Of a DNA stretch of 22,894 bases, positions 1-6,660 are shown piece after piece. The first letter of the stretch is position 1. Each line of letters begins with the position of its first letter. Position numbers and translations under genes: made by a program. This DNA comes from an uncultured Clostridia bacterium (lineage in GTDB: Bacteria > Bacillota > Clostridia > TANB77 > CAG-508): contig CAKPGC010000017.1 in assembly GCA_934154445.1 (NCBI GenBank), positions 1 through 22,894 on the forward strand, given 5' to 3'. The notes beneath the pieces were generated by a model. The model was not told where the DNA came from, did no database searches, and saw nothing but the letters and a program-made list of their open reading frames with translations.

Positions 1-127
1 AATATCATTTTTGTGCTCTCTTTTCAATATTTTATTTTCAATGTATTTGTGACATATCTATTTTAAACCTATATTTTAAAAATTTTTTTAGAATTCAATA
101 TTCATTTTTAAGTATTTATAAAATAAA

Positions 128-150
128 GAGGGATTTTATTTTAATCCCTC
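128..150 (-). terminator. Rho-independent terminator of the 161-1009 gene
   Basis: An 8-bp perfect inverted repeat (GAGGGATT / AATCCCTC, 7-base loop) starts 11 bases after the stop codon of the minus-strand gene. On that strand it is followed by a T-rich run. It closes the transcript of the coiled-coil protein gene. Confidence 0.85.
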
Positions 151-160
151 ATATTTTCTT

Positions 161-1009
161 TTATAAATTTTCTCCTCTTCCTTCAGGAAGTGCTGGATAC
201 TGTAAAACAACTCTTATTTTCATTGCATATTTTATAGCTCTTACTATTTTGCTATTCTTAATTTTTTGCCATAATGTAGGTTTTGCTTCAAATGTTATTT
301 CATCTGCATATTGTTGTTGTACTTGTTCTTGTGCTGTTATTTCTTCTTGTTGTTCTTCTATATTTTCAACTTTTGCATTTTCTTCAATTGGAGTAGGTAT
401 ATTTTTTAATGCGTCTGCTACTTCTATTCCAATATAGCTTAATGCTTTTGATCTATCTTCTATTCTTTCCATATCAATTTCGATATGTAGGTTTGATTCT
501 AGATTATTTACTCTAGCATTTAATAATTTCATTGCATCCGTATAGTTTTGTGATTTTTTGCCTTTGCATTTTCCTACTATATTTAATGTTTCTATTATAT
601 CTTCAGAAAAGTTTGCTTCTGCTTTTTTTACTTTATTTTTCCAATCGTCTTCTTTGTTATCTACCGCTTCAATTAACTCTTTTAATTGTCCTGCTAAAGC
701 TATATTTTGTTCTCTTTGTCTAATTAATTCTTCTACTTTTTTAGTATTTTCTTCAAATTGATTTGTTGCAAATTCAACTAGCCCATAAGCAGCTTTGTAT
801 ACACTGCTAGGGAAATTCTTCTTTTTAGGATATTCAATTAAATAAGTTTTTATAGATTCTATTAAATCTTTAAAATATGCATCCTCTTCTAATTGAACAA
901 TTTGCTTTTTGCTGTTAGGATTTATCATTTTTTGAACTTTTTCTATATTAGATAATATTTTTTCTTCCGTGATTACCATTCTCACGTTTACTATGCCAGA
1001 TCTAGACAT
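161..1009 (-). CDS. Hypothetical coiled-coil protein, about 282 aa
   Basis: I do not recognise this family. The start is ATG at 1009, because GGAGG ends 9 bases upstream; a TTG three codons earlier abuts the Shine-Dalgarno and cannot serve. The N-terminal three quarters is charged and helical, rich in Glu, Lys, Asn and Gln, and compatible with coiled coil. About 45 residues (around 205-245) are low-complexity and Glu/Gln-rich. The last 35 residues are basic with short hydrophobic stretches (WQKIKNSKIVRAIKYAMKIR), perhaps an amphipathic membrane- or surface-binding helix. No signal peptide or clear transmembrane segment is visible. The gene has its own promoter and terminator and lies downstream of the tetR gene on the same strand. 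A repeated GTTAC-type element sits upstream, so TetR control is possible but unproven. Confidence 0.75.
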   Translation of the reverse strand: MSRSGIVNVRMVITEEKILSNIEKVQKMINPNSKKQIVQLEEDAYFKDLIESIKTYLIEYPKKKNFPSSVYKAAYGLVEFATNQFEENTKKVEELIRQREQNIALAGQLKELIEAVDNKEDDWKNKVKKAEANFSEDIIETLNIVGKCKGKKSQNYTDAMKLLNARVNNLESNLHIEIDMERIEDRSKALSYIGIEVADALKNIPTPIEENAKVENIEEQQEEITAQEQVQQQYADEITFEAKPTLWQKIKNSKIVRAIKYAMKIRVVLQYPALPEGRGENL

Positions 1010-1061
1010 TGTAAACAACCTCCTTATCTTACGCTTTATTGCTTTTACTGTTTTCTTTATA

Positions 1062-1090
1062 ATTATACAATATAAAACAAAAAACTACAA
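1062..1090 (-). promoter_or_regulatory. Sigma-A-like promoter for the 161-1009 gene
   Basis: The minus strand has a perfect TATAAT at 1067-1062 with TTGTAG 17 bases upstream (1090-1085). The -35 box is poor (3 of 6 matches) and overlaps an arm of the tetR terminator. It lies about 50 bases before the start codon. Confidence 0.55.
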
Positions 1091-1108
1091 TAGGATTGCA
1101 GTTTTTTT
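1081..1108 (-). terminator. Terminator after the tetR gene
   Basis: Arms AAAACTACAAT and ATTGCAGTTTT (one G-U type mismatch) with a 3-base loop and T runs on both sides. On the minus strand it lies about 50 bases past the TetR stop codon and would end that transcript before the next gene. Confidence 0.7.
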
Positions 1109-1111
1109 ATA

Positions 1112-1147
1112 TTACATTTTTGTTACAAATGTGTAACATTTTTGTAA
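1112..1147. promoter_or_regulatory. Four GTTAC-type half-sites at 11-base spacing, candidate operator
   Basis: On the minus strand, reading from 1147 down, four pentamers GTTAC, GTTAC, GTAAC, GTAAT are each separated by six bases. They repeat every 11 bases (one helical turn) and form a nested inverted repeat. The inner pair is a perfect 6-bp inverted repeat (GTTACA / TGTAAC, 1122-1137). The array lies between the tetR gene and the next gene, about 55-90 bases upstream of that gene's predicted transcription start. Such phasing suits a protein bound on one helix face. TetR is only a candidate ligand. Confidence 0.5.
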
Positions 1148-1156
1148 CACTATAGT

Positions 1157-1726
1157 TTATTTTTGTTTTATTCCTTCTATTACTGTATTTTCGAACTCTT
1201 TGTATAATTTTATTGTATGTATATCTTTTTGATTCTTCATTTTATAAACCAATGTTGAAGCTATTAATGCGTATATTTCTGATGCAATAGCCTTTGCGTC
1301 TCCTTTTTTTATTTGTCCAACTTTCATTCCTTCTTCAACAATTTTTTCAATCTTTTCAATATATTCATATACATATTTTTGACACATTTGATTTCTTGCT
1401 TCTTTTCCATAAAATTGACTCAATAATATAGTTATAAAGTCTTCATACTTATTTACAATCTTAATTTCTATTAACACAATTGCCTTTATTTTATCTATAT
1501 AATTATCTAATTTTGCAGTTTTAATATCAATACTGTTTTGTAGTAATTTTATTCCTTCTTCAATCAAAAAGTTAAATATTTCTTCTTTACTTGAAAAATG
1601 ATAATATAATGTTCCTTTAGCTACGCCTACTGTTGCTGTTATTTCATCTATGCTTGTTGCATCATATCCCTTTTTTGCAAATAATTTCATTGATGTCTCA
1701 AATATTTTTCTTTTCGTTTTGTTCAT
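1157..1726 (-). CDS. TetR/AcrR family transcriptional regulator, 189 aa
   Basis: This is a one-component regulator: an N-terminal DNA-binding helix-turn-helix and a C-terminal ligand-binding and dimer domain, acting in the cytoplasm, usually as a repressor. The TetR signature is at about residues 8-50, with the recognition region TSIDEITATVGVAKGTLYYHF. The remaining 140 residues are helical and variable, so the ligand cannot be told. Length is typical (about 190 aa). The start at 1726 has GGAG nine bases upstream. It is transcribed away from the Lon-type protease gene. A 12-bp palindrome overlaps its -35 box, which suggests autorepression. Its targets are unknown; the candidates are its own promoter, the protease, or the downstream coiled-coil gene. 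Confidence 0.92.
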   Translation of the reverse strand: MNKTKRKIFETSMKLFAKKGYDATSIDEITATVGVAKGTLYYHFSSKEEIFNFLIEEGIKLLQNSIDIKTAKLDNYIDKIKAIVLIEIKIVNKYEDFITILLSQFYGKEARNQMCQKYVYEYIEKIEKIVEEGMKVGQIKKGDAKAIASEIYALIASTLVYKMKNQKDIHTIKLYKEFENTVIEGIKQK

Positions 1727-1751
1727 ATTACTTCACTCCGTTTCGTTTATA

Positions 1752-1783
1752 ATTATATATTTAATATTGAAATATTGCAATAT
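1752..1783 (-). promoter_or_regulatory. tetR promoter overlapped by a 12-bp palindrome
   Basis: The minus strand carries TTGCAA (1780-1775), a 17-base spacer and TATAAT (1757-1752). The perfect palindrome ATATTGCAATAT (1772-1783) includes the -35 box, the usual place for an autoregulatory TetR operator. The promoter call is good; the operator call is inference. Confidence 0.65.
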
Positions 1784-1848
1784 ATTTTCTTTAATTGAAC
1801 ATGTAGTATAAATTGCATTTTTTATTTAAAATAATTTTCTTACAAATC

Positions 1849-1877
1849 TTTACAAATTTCGATAACTAATATAAAAT
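1849..1877 (+). promoter_or_regulatory. Sigma-A promoter for the Lon-type protease
   Basis: TTTACA (1849-1854), a 17-base spacer and TAAAAT (1872-1877), each 5 of 6 to consensus, about 60 bases before the start codon. Confidence 0.65.
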
Positions 1878-1940
1878 ATCATTAATAAATAAAATACAAA
1901 AAAAATGGAAACACTAAAAGAAAAAATCGGAGGAAAACAA

Positions 1941-4331
1941 ATGAAGAATAAAAATGAATTAAATTTCAAAGATTTAAAAATGGTTTGTGATACAAATATT
2001 TTTAACTTTAAAACAACAGCTGAGTTATCTAATATCACAACAGGTATTGGTCAAGAAAGAGGTATAAAAGCATTAGAATTTGGTCTACAGGTAGATGTAA
2101 AAGGATATAATCTTTATATTGAAGGACCAAGTGGTGTTGGTAAAACCATGTATACTAAAAATTACTTGGATACTATATCAAAAAAACAAAAAGTTCCTAA
2201 TGATTGGTGTTATATTTATAACTTTGATAATCCAAATGAACCAATAGCTGTTTCTCTTCCTGCAGGTCAAGGTAAAGAATTTAAAGATGCTATGGATGGT
2301 TTTATTTTAGAAGTAAAAAAAGATATAAAAAAGACCTTTAATGCAGATGACTTCGAGAAGGAAAAAACATTAATTAAACAAGAATTTGAAGAAAAACGTT
2401 CTAATATATTAGATAAATTAAATACTGATGCTTCTAAATATAATTTTCAAGTAAAATCCTCTCAAAATGGTATTTATATGATGCCTATTGTTGATGGAAG
2501 AGCTATAGATGAAGAAGAATTTGATAAATTAGATAATTCTATTAAACAAGTATATGAAGAAAATTCAACTATTGTACAATCTCAAATCATGGATGCAATT
2601 GAACAGATAAAAGTAATAGAAAGACTTTCTGATAAAAAAATATCTGAGTGGCAATCAAATATTGCCTTACTTACAATAAATGTTCATATTAATTATTTAA
2701 AATCTAAATTTAAGAGAAATAAAAAAATAACTAAATTCTTAAATGATGTAAAACAGGATGTTTTAAAAAATGTTTCTTATTTTGTTGATGAGGACAAAGA
2801 AAAAGAAAAACAACAACAGGTAAATCCTGCAAATAGAAAATCAGATCCTTCTTTAAATTATAGAGTAAATTTATTTGTAGACAATTCAACTCGCCAAGGA
2901 GCTCCTGTTATTATGGATTCTAATTATTCTTATCATAATATATTTGGTGCACTTGAATATGAGAATTATTATGGTTCTTTAAAAACAGATCATACAATGT
3001 TAAAACCAGGTCTATTGCAACAGGCAAATGGCGGATATATAATTTTTCAAGCAAAAGATTTATTACAAAATAATATGTGCTATGAAGCATTAAAAAAAGC
3101 TTTAAGAGTTAAAGAAATCAGTATAGAAAACACTTCTGAGCAACGTGCTTCAATGGTTATGGTATCTTTAAAGCCAGAACCAATTCCATTAGATTTAAAA
3201 GTTATTTTAATAGGTAATAGTACTATTTATCAAACACTTTTAGCTATGGACTCTGATTTTAGAAAATTATTCAAAATCAAGGTTGAATTTGAAGATGATG
3301 CACCATTTAATAAAGAAAATGCAAATAAACTAGCGCAAATCATTCATGGTTTTTGTGAATCAGAAGATTTACCACACTTAGATCAAGGTGCCATGGCTAG
3401 ACTTATAGAATATGCTTCAAAACTAGCAGGTAGTCACAAAAAACTATCTACCAGATTTAACGATTTAATCCAAATAACTGGTGAAGCCGCTACTTGGGCT
3501 AAGATTTCTAAATCAAAAGTTGTTACTACTGAATTTATTGATAAAGCTTTGGCTGAAAGAATTGAAAGAGTTAAAAAGTTTGATTCGAAATATCTTGAAA
3601 TGATTAGAGATAATTCATTATTAATAGATACATCAGGTTTTGAAGTTGGTACTCTAAATGGCTTAACAGTTATGACAATTGGAGATTATTCTTTTGGAAA
3701 ACCTGCAAAAATAACAGTTAACACATATACTGGTAAAAATGGAATTGTAAATATAGAAAGAGAAGTTGAACTTTCCGGTTCTACACACTCTAAAGGTGTA
3801 TTAATCTTAACTGGATATTTAGGTGAAATGTTTGCACAAGATATTCCTTTATGTTTAACAGCAAGTATTTGTTTTGAACAATTATATAATGGTGTTGATG
3901 GAGATAGTGCTTCAAGTACTGAGCTTTACGGCTTACTTTCTAGTTTATCTGGAATACCTATTAACCAAGCAATTGCAGTTACAGGTTCTGTTAATCAAAA
4001 AGGTCATATCCAACCTATTGGTGGAGTTAATGAAAAAATTGAAGGTTACTTCCAAATTTGTAAAATGCGTGGTTTGACTGGTGAACATGGAGTTATGATT
4101 CCTGTTCAAAACATTGATAATTTGCAACTTTCTGATGAAATTATAGATGCAGTTAAAAAGAATTTATTTCATATTTATGCTGTTTCTACAATTGAGGAAG
4201 GTATAGAAGTATTAACAGGTGTTCCTGCTGGTAAAAAAGATAAAAATGGTCACTTCCCTGCCGGTACAGTTAATTATTTAGTTTATGAAAAACTTAAAAA
4301 ATATGCTAAAGTTAATGAAAATATAAAATAA
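1941..4331 (+). CDS. Lon-related ATP-dependent protease (AAA_32/LonB-like), 796 aa
   Basis: A soluble AAA+ protease that unfolds and degrades proteins with ATP; its substrates cannot be read from sequence. The start is ATG 1941, seven bases after GGAGG; an in-frame ATG at 1905 has no Shine-Dalgarno. The Walker A motif GPSGVGKT is at residues 62-69. A long insertion, partly coiled coil, separates it from the rest of the ATPase, as in COG1067-type putative Lon proteases, not LonA. The C-terminal Lon protease domain carries the catalytic pair: Ser656 in DGDSAS and Lys699 in GGVNEKIEG. Their spacing of 43 equals that in E. coli Lon. The LonA N-terminal substrate domain is absent. The gene is monocistronic, with its own promoter and terminator, and is divergent from a TetR gene. 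Confidence 0.93.
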   Translation: MKNKNELNFKDLKMVCDTNIFNFKTTAELSNITTGIGQERGIKALEFGLQVDVKGYNLYIEGPSGVGKTMYTKNYLDTISKKQKVPNDWCYIYNFDNPNEPIAVSLPAGQGKEFKDAMDGFILEVKKDIKKTFNADDFEKEKTLIKQEFEEKRSNILDKLNTDASKYNFQVKSSQNGIYMMPIVDGRAIDEEEFDKLDNSIKQVYEENSTIVQSQIMDAIEQIKVIERLSDKKISEWQSNIALLTINVHINYLKSKFKRNKKITKFLNDVKQDVLKNVSYFVDEDKEKEKQQQVNPANRKSDPSLNYRVNLFVDNSTRQGAPVIMDSNYSYHNIFGALEYENYYGSLKTDHTMLKPGLLQQANGGYIIFQAKDLLQNNMCYEALKKALRVKEISIENTSEQRASMVMVSLKPEPIPLDLKVILIGNSTIYQTLLAMDSDFRKLFKIKVEFEDDAPFNKENANKLAQIIHGFCESEDLPHLDQGAMARLIEYASKLAGSHKKLSTRFNDLIQITGEAATWAKISKSKVVTTEFIDKALAERIERVKKFDSKYLEMIRDNSLLIDTSGFEVGTLNGLTVMTIGDYSFGKPAKITVNTYTGKNGIVNIEREVELSGSTHSKGVLILTGYLGEMFAQDIPLCLTASICFEQLYNGVDGDSASSTELYGLLSSLSGIPINQAIAVTGSVNQKGHIQPIGGVNEKIEGYFQICKMRGLTGEHGVMIPVQNIDNLQLSDEIIDAVKKNLFHIYAVSTIEEGIEVLTGVPAGKKDKNGHFPAGTVNYLVYEKLKKYAKVNENIK

Positions 4332-4336
4332 AAAAG

Positions 4337-4368
4337 AATTGTTGAGCTTTGCTCACAATTTTTTTTTA
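4337..4368. terminator. Bidirectional terminator between convergent genes
   Basis: AATTGTTGAGC and GCTCACAATT (one bulged base) with a 3-base loop. It is followed by eight or nine Ts on plus and by a T-rich run on minus. It serves the protease gene and the DUF4363 gene. Confidence 0.85.
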
Positions 4369-4761
4369 AAAAATATTTTTTAAATTTAAAGCTGTTTTGT
4401 CCTTAATATGTTCCAATATATATACACTTTTATCAAGTTCTGGTACTGCCTCTTTATATTCTTCTTTTTCTATATATCCTTTTAATCCTGTAAGCTCTGT
4501 TTTTACTTTTTCAAGCTCATCATGTTCAATATAAAAGGCCAATTTTTCATGCCTTTTTCCCCATGTTTCGTATATATTATCTATCTGTTTTTTAGCTTGG
4601 TTTAAATCCACTTCACTTTCATCTTTTATTATCTCTTTTCTTAGCATTTCCAAACTTTGTGTTGTTTCTTCCACAGATGCTTTTGTGTAATTTTCAGTAA
4701 CAGAATTTCCAATAAAAATAAGAATTACAATAATTATAGAAATAATCAACTCCTTAATCAT
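4366..4761 (-). CDS. DUF4363-like membrane-anchored protein, 131 aa
   Basis: A small protein with one N-terminal hydrophobic segment (residues 4-20, IISIIIVILIFIGNS), either an uncleaved anchor or a signal sequence. A helical, charged extracytoplasmic domain of about 105 residues follows. Its pattern (LxxLxxxIxxEE, WxKRHEKLAFYIEHDEL) is that of DUF4363, known from clostridia and bacilli as a partner of DUF421 proteins. The start at 4761 is set by GGAGG five bases upstream, which overlaps the TAG stop of the DUF421 gene, so the two are translationally close and in one operon. No biochemical function is known to me for the family. The partnership suggests a complex at the membrane, perhaps linked to the spore or envelope. 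Confidence 0.8.
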   Translation of the reverse strand: MIKELIISIIIVILIFIGNSVTENYTKASVEETTQSLEMLRKEIIKDESEVDLNQAKKQIDNIYETWGKRHEKLAFYIEHDELEKVKTELTGLKGYIEKEEYKEAVPELDKSVYILEHIKDKTALNLKNIF

Positions 4762-4770
4762 AAATTCCTC

Positions 4771-5442
4771 CTAGTTTTCTTTTTTCTGACAAAAAATTTG
4801 TCCTTTCCCATCATAAGTAATAACAAGAGCTTCTTCAGGTTTCATCTTGAACTTTTCGACTTGTTTTCTTAACCATTCTATATTTTTCCCTATAGCCTTT
4901 AAATTATCACTCATTATTTTTCCATCTACAACTAAATCATAAGGAATTCCTTCATATTCAGGAACTATATTAAAATCTTCTGGTATTGTATTTCTTTTTT
5001 CTGGTTTTTGAATTACTGTAACTTGTCCACTTGTCTCTAAAATTGCATATTCTACATCACCCAAGTTAACAACATTGTTGCCTCTAAGCCTCTCTTCTAA
5101 TTCATTTATTGTAAATCTTTCCTTTTTTAAAGCTTTTTCTTGAATTTTTCCCCTATATATTAAAATTGTTGGCTTTCCACAAATAATCTCCCTTGCTTTT
5201 ATGCTCTTCATATTTATTATTGAAATAGCCAAATGCATCACTAATAATCCAAGTATTGATATTATGCCATTAGATATTGGAATACCTGGGTCTGTCATAG
5301 GAATTGATGCTAAGTCCGCAATCATAATTGCTATTGCAAGTTCAAATGGTTGAAGTTGACCTATTTCTCTTTTTCCCATTAATCTCATAACAATCAATAC
5401 AAATATGTATATTAATATTGATCTAAAAAAAGTAATTAACAT
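4771..5442 (-). CDS. DUF421 (YetF-type) membrane protein, 223 aa
   Basis: Three hydrophobic segments in the first 80 residues (about 3-20, 32-48, 57-77) include the conserved signature RLMGKREIGQLQPFELAIAI. A soluble C-terminal part follows, with ICGKPTILIYRGKIQEKAL and LEERLRGNNVVNLGDVEYAI. This is the layout of DUF421/YetF proteins of Firmicutes, some of which are spore-membrane proteins in Bacillus. Length is normal. The start has GAGGG seven bases upstream. It forms a two-gene operon with the DUF4363 gene, 9 bases downstream. The molecular role is not established; spore involvement is inferred from family knowledge and the sporulation genes in the window. Confidence 0.88.
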   Translation of the reverse strand: MLITFFRSILIYIFVLIVMRLMGKREIGQLQPFELAIAIMIADLASIPMTDPGIPISNGIISILGLLVMHLAISIINMKSIKAREIICGKPTILIYRGKIQEKALKKERFTINELEERLRGNNVVNLGDVEYAILETSGQVTVIQKPEKRNTIPEDFNIVPEYEGIPYDLVVDGKIMSDNLKAIGKNIEWLRKQVEKFKMKPEEALVITYDGKGQIFCQKKEN

Positions 5443-5561
5443 TTTATAACCCTCTTTAAATTTTATTTATATTTTATTTTTTACAAAAATTAACTTTTTT
5501 ATACTTACATTTTTGAATATTATTTAAAATTTCGTTAATAATAAAATTAGAGCCTTGAAAT

Positions 5562-5578
5562 TGCAAATTTAATTTGCA
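5562..5578. promoter_or_regulatory. 17-base palindrome upstream of the small membrane protein gene
   Basis: TGCAAATT, one T, AATTTGCA: a perfect 8-bp inverted repeat about 20 bases before the Shine-Dalgarno of the 5611 gene and within the divergent intergenic region. It could be an operator or a short hairpin in the 5' leader. A TTGAAA lies directly upstream (5555-5560) but has no good -10 box. Confidence 0.35.
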
Positions 5579-5610
5579 TAAGTTTTTAAAAATTTAAGGA
5601 GGTTTTCTAT

Positions 5611-5982
5611 ATGTCAAATTCACAAACAAGAAGTGAAAATGGTACTTCAACAGTATGGCAAATAGTTGGAAGATTGATTGCTGCTGCTGTTGTTCTAGGT
5701 ATTACTGCATTTTTTACACCTGGTTTTTCAATTAATAATATTTGGACTTTAATTATAGCCGCTGTTGTTTTAACAGTAATAGATTACTTAGTTACAAAAT
5801 TTACAGGTTTACATGCAAGCCCATTTGGTAAAGGCTTCGTAGGTTTTGCATTAGCCGCTATTACTTTATATGTTACTCAATTCTTTGTAGCAGGTTACTC
5901 TATTTCATGGATTGCTGCTATAATTGGTGCTTTGATTTATGGTGTTATTGATTATTTCTTGCCAGGAAATCAAACTATGTAG
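5611..5982 (+). CDS. Small multi-pass membrane protein, holin-4/YvlD-like, 123 aa
   Basis: About 20 polar N-terminal residues are followed by four hydrophobic segments (roughly 19-36, 43-61, 74-93, 96-115). The protein has two similar halves: VLGITAFFTPGFSINNIWTL matches TQFFVAGYSISWIAAII, and VIDYL matches VIDYF. This internal duplication and the motifs FxPGFSI and VIDY resemble the phage_holin_4_2/YvlD group of small membrane proteins, common in Firmicutes and not evidently phage-borne. The start is set by GGAGG eight bases upstream. The gene is monocistronic with a strong terminator. Function is unknown; a true holin is unlikely because no lysis or phage genes are nearby. Confidence 0.75.
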   Translation: MSNSQTRSENGTSTVWQIVGRLIAAAVVLGITAFFTPGFSINNIWTLIIAAVVLTVIDYLVTKFTGLHASPFGKGFVGFALAAITLYVTQFFVAGYSISWIAAIIGALIYGVIDYFLPGNQTM

Positions 5983-5990
5983 CAATATTA

Positions 5991-6021
5991 AAAAGTGACC
6001 AATACTGTTTTGGTCACTTTT
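5991..6021. terminator. Strong bidirectional terminator
   Basis: A perfect 11-bp stem (AAAAGTGACCA / TGGTCACTTTT) with a 9-base loop and T runs on both sides. It ends the 5611 gene on plus and can end the HD-domain operon on minus. Confidence 0.9.
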
Positions 6022-6057
6022 TTATGTATGCATTCGCAAATATTCATATTTTATAAT

Positions 6058-6636
6058 TTATTTTTCTACAAATAAAATTTCAACAATGTTTTCATATCTT
6101 TCTTTTAATTCTTCTTTTGTTCTATCGCTCAATTTATTAAAATCACGTTCAAGTTTTCTTTTAACAAATTCAGTTCCATCTTCTAATGTCATATTTTTTT
6201 CATCTCCACCAAAAGCCAAATGAAATAATGAAGGAATAGCATCAAAATGAGCCATAACATCTGCATCTGCCACACATTGTTCCTCTATTGTGTTTCTTGG
6301 CAAATCTTTACTTCCTCTATGTCTTAATACACATTCTTTCACTCTTTGTTTCCTATCCTCTGGATAATTTAATTTTGATAATAATTCTTCTGCAATTTCA
6401 ACTCCATATACATTATGCTCTTCCTTTGGGCCAATCTCTGATGGCATTGCTATGTCATGTAACAATGCACCTAATTCCACAATTTCTACATCAGCATTAT
6501 ATTTATTTGCCAGTTGAACAGCATTTTTTACAACATATTTTATATGATCATTCCAATAATCAAAACCATATTTTTCTTTATAATTATTGCATCTTTTTAT
6601 TAATTCTATTTTTATATTTTCAACAACTTTATCCAT
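6058..6636 (-). CDS. HD-domain phosphohydrolase-like protein, 192 aa
   Basis: Metal-dependent HD superfamily. The residues expected to bind metal are visible: His31, His60-Asp61 in ALLHDIA, and a later Asp in CVADADVMAHF (about 124-126). The single-domain, about 190-aa form is common for small cytosolic phosphohydrolases, often acting on nucleotides or other phosphorylated metabolites; the substrate cannot be told here. The start has GGGAGG six bases upstream. The gene lies 24 bases downstream of the UDP-sugar pyrophosphorylase gene, so the two are probably cotranscribed. A link to nucleotide-sugar or UTP/pyrophosphate metabolism is possible, but it is only inferred. Confidence 0.87.
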   Translation of the reverse strand: MDKVVENIKIELIKRCNNYKEKYGFDYWNDHIKYVVKNAVQLANKYNADVEIVELGALLHDIAMPSEIGPKEEHNVYGVEIAEELLSKLNYPEDRKQRVKECVLRHRGSKDLPRNTIEEQCVADADVMAHFDAIPSLFHLAFGGDEKNMTLEDGTEFVKRKLERDFNKLSDRTKEELKERYENIVEILFVEK

Positions 6637-6660
6637 TCTTTACCTCCCAAGAATCTATTT

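Noticed and set aside
1905..1940. Upstream ATG for the Lon-type protease
   Set aside because: It lacks a ribosome binding site, and GGAGG seven bases before ATG 1941 sets the start.
3874..4127. Open frames overlapping real genes on other frames, here and throughout
   Set aside because: They lie inside long, well-supported genes, lack ribosome binding sites, and show the biased composition of antisense or shifted frames.
5611..5982. Phage holin within a prophage
   Set aside because: The sequence resembles the holin-4 group, but there are no phage, lysis or integrase genes nearby.
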